Assembly (NCBI GenBank): GCA_052388135.1
Contig: JBQTIM010000182.1
Location: forward strand, 1 to 14,168
From: JBQTIM01 sp052388135
GTDB taxonomy: Bacteria; Elusimicrobiota; Elusimicrobia; FEN-1173
Reading direction: 5' to 3'
DNA: 14,168 bases
In this document: positions 12,826 to 14,168 of the stretch, piece by piece
Layout: each line of letters begins with the position of its first letter
How positions within the stretch are numbered: position 1 is the stretch's first letter
Made by a program: the position numbers and the translations under genes
The notes under the pieces: generated by a model
What the model saw: the letters and a program-made list of their open reading frames with translations, nothing else
Databases searched by the model: none
What the model was told of the DNA's origin: nothing

Positions 12826-13524
12826 TTACCGCAGGGCCAGGACGGCGGCGTGCCGCTTCTCGGTTTTTTGGCGCCGGTGGGAGAAAAAGCGGAGGTCGTG
12901 GCCCGTGCAGTGGGGCGACGCGAAAAAACGGCCGGCCGACACGCCCGCCCGGCGGGCTTCGCCCCGGAGGGCCGCGGTCAGGTCTAAAAACAGTTTGCCG
13001 CGGCGGCGGACCACGCCGGACCCGCCCCGGAACCGCCGGGCCACTTCGGGCCCGACCTCGTAACAGCAGGGTTGGATGTGGGGGCCCAAGGCCACGAGCA
13101 GGCGGGAAGGACGCGCGCCGCGCCGCCTGAGGAGGGCGATGGCCCGCGTCAGGATGCCCGCGCGGACCCCGCGCCAGCCCGCGTGGACGGCCGCCGCCGC
13201 GCGCGCCGCCGGGTCCACCACGAACACCGGCACGCAGTCGGCGGTCCGGACGCACAGGGCCAGGCCGGGAACGCTTGCGGCCAAACCGTCGGTGGCGGGG
13301 AACCGGCGCGGCGCCGTGGGCGCGCGGGCTTCCCGCACCCTCCGCCCGTGGACCTGTTCGCCGGCCGCCCACCGCGCGGGCTCCAGATTGAGCCGCGCCA
13401 GGACCCGTCCCAAGGCTTCGGGCTCGCGCGTGTCCCCCAAGGCCGCCGACGTAAAAGCCGCCGTGGCGGCGGCTCGATCCTCAAAATCTCTGTCGCGGAA
13501 AAAACCGCGGGAATAGCGCCACAT
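12826..13524 (-). CDS. pgeF: Peptidoglycan editing factor PgeF (multicopper oxidase-like laccase domain, YfiH family)
   Basis: This 232-residue cytoplasmic protein of the YfiH/DUF152 family hydrolyses UDP-MurNAc precursors that carry L-Ser instead of L-Ala; relatives also act on purine nucleosides. The zinc/active-site residues are visible: His59 in QVHG, Cys97 in RTADCVPVF, and His114 in AVHAGWRG, followed by GPHIQPCCYEVG (147-158). The C-terminal DLRFFSHRR also fits. The protein is unusually Arg- and Ala-rich, matching the high GC content. The ATG (13522-13524) has no Shine-Dalgarno. It lies between pilT and pheA on the same strand; the link to either is likely positional rather than functional. 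Confidence 0.92.
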   Translation of the reverse strand: MWRYSRGFFRDRDFEDRAAATAAFTSAALGDTREPEALGRVLARLNLEPARWAAGEQVHGRRVREARAPTAPRRFPATDGLAASVPGLALCVRTADCVPVFVVDPAARAAAAVHAGWRGVRAGILTRAIALLRRRGARPSRLLVALGPHIQPCCYEVGPEVARRFRGGSGVVRRRGKLFLDLTAALRGEARRAGVSAGRFFASPHCTGHDLRFFSHRRQKTEKRHAAVLALR

Positions 13525-13577
13525 TTAGAAGTTAAAGGAAAGGCGGGAGAGCTTCAGAGACCGGCGGCCCGGTCCTT

Positions 13578-13789
13578 TTCATCCTTCATCATTCATCCTT
13601 GTTTTCTCAGGCGGGTTTTGCGGCTTTCCAGGCGGGTGGTTTTCATCCTTCATCCTTGTTTCTCAGACGGGTTTTGTGGCCTTCCGTGCGGGTTCTTCTC
13701 ATCCTTCATCCTTGTTTCTCAGGCGGGTTTTGTGGCTTTCCGGGCGGGTGGTTTTTCATCCTTCATCCTTCATCATTCATAATTCATCC
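13578..13789. repeat. Tandem 57-bp repeat with embedded GGATGAA-type heptamers, pilT-pgeF gap
   Basis: Three tandem units of 57, 56 and 57 bp (13592-13648, 13649-13704, 13705-13761) share the course TTCATCCTTG, CTCAGGCGGGTTTTG, CTTTCC, GCGGGT. Heptamers TTCATCC/TTCATCA/TTCATAA (minus strand GGATGAA) occur in a run of three at 13578-13598, as pairs at the next two unit junctions, and as a run of five at 13755-13789. The array fills most of the 276-bp gap between the pilT stop and the pgeF start. Between the array and pgeF only a small GACCGG/CCGGTC hairpin (13559-13574) is seen, with no gene or clear promoter. Confidence 0.85.
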
Positions 13790-13800
13790 TTGCCTCTCCA

Positions 13801-14168
13801 TCAAATCGTTCCGAAAAATTTCGATGCGTCGGAGCCCGACTCGATGCCGCGCACGGCCATCATCAGCTCCTCGGGGTTGGAGGCGGCGGCCACGGCCTCG
13901 TCCAGGCGGACCTTGGCGTCGTTGTAGAGCTTCACCAGGGATTGGTTGAAGGACTGCATGCCGTAATAGCCGCCTTGCTTCAGGGCGTTGCCGATTTCGC
14001 CCAGGTTGTTGTCCTCGATGGCCTTGCGCACCAGCGGGGTGACCACCAAAACCTCCACCGCCGGGATCATGCCCTGCCCGTCGGCGCGGCGCAGGAGCCT
14101 CTGGGAAATGACGCCCTGCAAGGTGTCGGCCAATAGAAAGCGTATCTGGTTCTGCTGGTGCGGCGGGA
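13801..14168 (-). CDS. pilT: Type IV pilus twitching motility ATPase PilT (partial, C-terminal part)
   Basis: The last 122 residues of a PilT-type secretion ATPase are present; the Walker A and catalytic core lie beyond the high-coordinate edge. The fragment opens PPHQQNQIRFLLADTLQGV, the conserved stretch after the Walker B and His-box region. It continues with ISQRLL, a VEVLVVTPLVRKAIEDNN-like helix pair, and GGYYGMQSFNQSLVKLY, all typical of PilT C-termini. PilT is a cytoplasmic hexamer that powers pilus retraction; the paralogue PilU or a PilB-like extension ATPase is less likely given the QSFNQSLVKLY region. The TGA stop is at 13801-13803. The next gene, pgeF, is separated by a repeat array. 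Confidence 0.9.
   Translation of the reverse strand, partial: PPHQQNQIRFLLADTLQGVISQRLLRRADGQGMIPAVEVLVVTPLVRKAIEDNNLGEIGNALKQGGYYGMQSFNQSLVKLYNDAKVRLDEAVAAASNPEELMMAVRGIESGSDASKFFGTI

Noticed and set aside
13592..13761. A possible CRISPR array
   Set aside because: The units repeat head to tail over their whole length with only scattered differences. There are no unique spacers, and no cas gene is in the window.
13599..13949. Plus-strand frames through the 57-bp repeats (repetitive Phe/Pro/Ser-rich peptides)
   Set aside because: The units are 57, 56 and 57 bp, so the frame is not kept across them. The frames also run into antisense of pilT.

Overview
This is a GC-rich bacterial chromosome segment coding almost entirely on the minus strand; only one gene, the SUI1/YciH-like factor at 1831-2100, is on the plus strand. 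A type IV pilus retraction ATPase (PilT) points to a diderm bacterium. GTG and TTG starts are common, and the single tRNA has no encoded CCA. I cannot name the organism. A poorly sampled environmental lineage such as Elusimicrobiota would fit, but nothing here proves it.

Layout, read in the direction of transcription (high to low coordinates). The window opens in the 3' end of pilT, followed by a repeat-filled gap and pgeF. Next comes an aromatic amino acid block: pheA (chorismate mutase/prephenate dehydratase), a HisC-type aminotransferase, aroF (first shikimate-pathway enzyme), tyrA and aroA. It runs on into cmk, plsC and a 63-residue membrane protein with short gaps or overlaps. The block therefore holds the entry step, the EPSP step and the prephenate branches to Phe and Tyr, with a transaminase that could finish both. 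Behind a strong sigma70-type promoter lies tRNA-Glu(CTC), then an orphan MalK/UgpC-type ABC ATPase and a secreted M15 (VanY-like) carboxypeptidase with no ordinary start codon. After a REP-like hairpin comes mtnB (methionine salvage) with its own promoter and terminator. Then come a small excisionase-like HTH gene with a strong promoter and a 73-residue basic protein made of two copies of a 31-residue module. That protein has an extended Shine-Dalgarno and two terminators behind it. At the low-coordinate end an EamA-type membrane protein, a class II glutamine amidotransferase and a partial yajQ form a second minus-strand group, diverging from yciH.

The most unusual content is non-coding. Three gaps in the pilT-pgeF-pheA-hisC-aroF-tyrA run are filled by arrays of degenerate 7-bp repeats. 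Each gap has a different heptamer (ATTGCGG, GTGAATN, GGATGAA), and each array begins within 0-11 bp of the upstream gene's stop codon. A separate 162-bp palindromic element with 17-bp perfect arms sits just in front of yciH and probably forms its 5' leader. The best candidate for an undescribed protein is the duplicated-module protein at 2200-2421.
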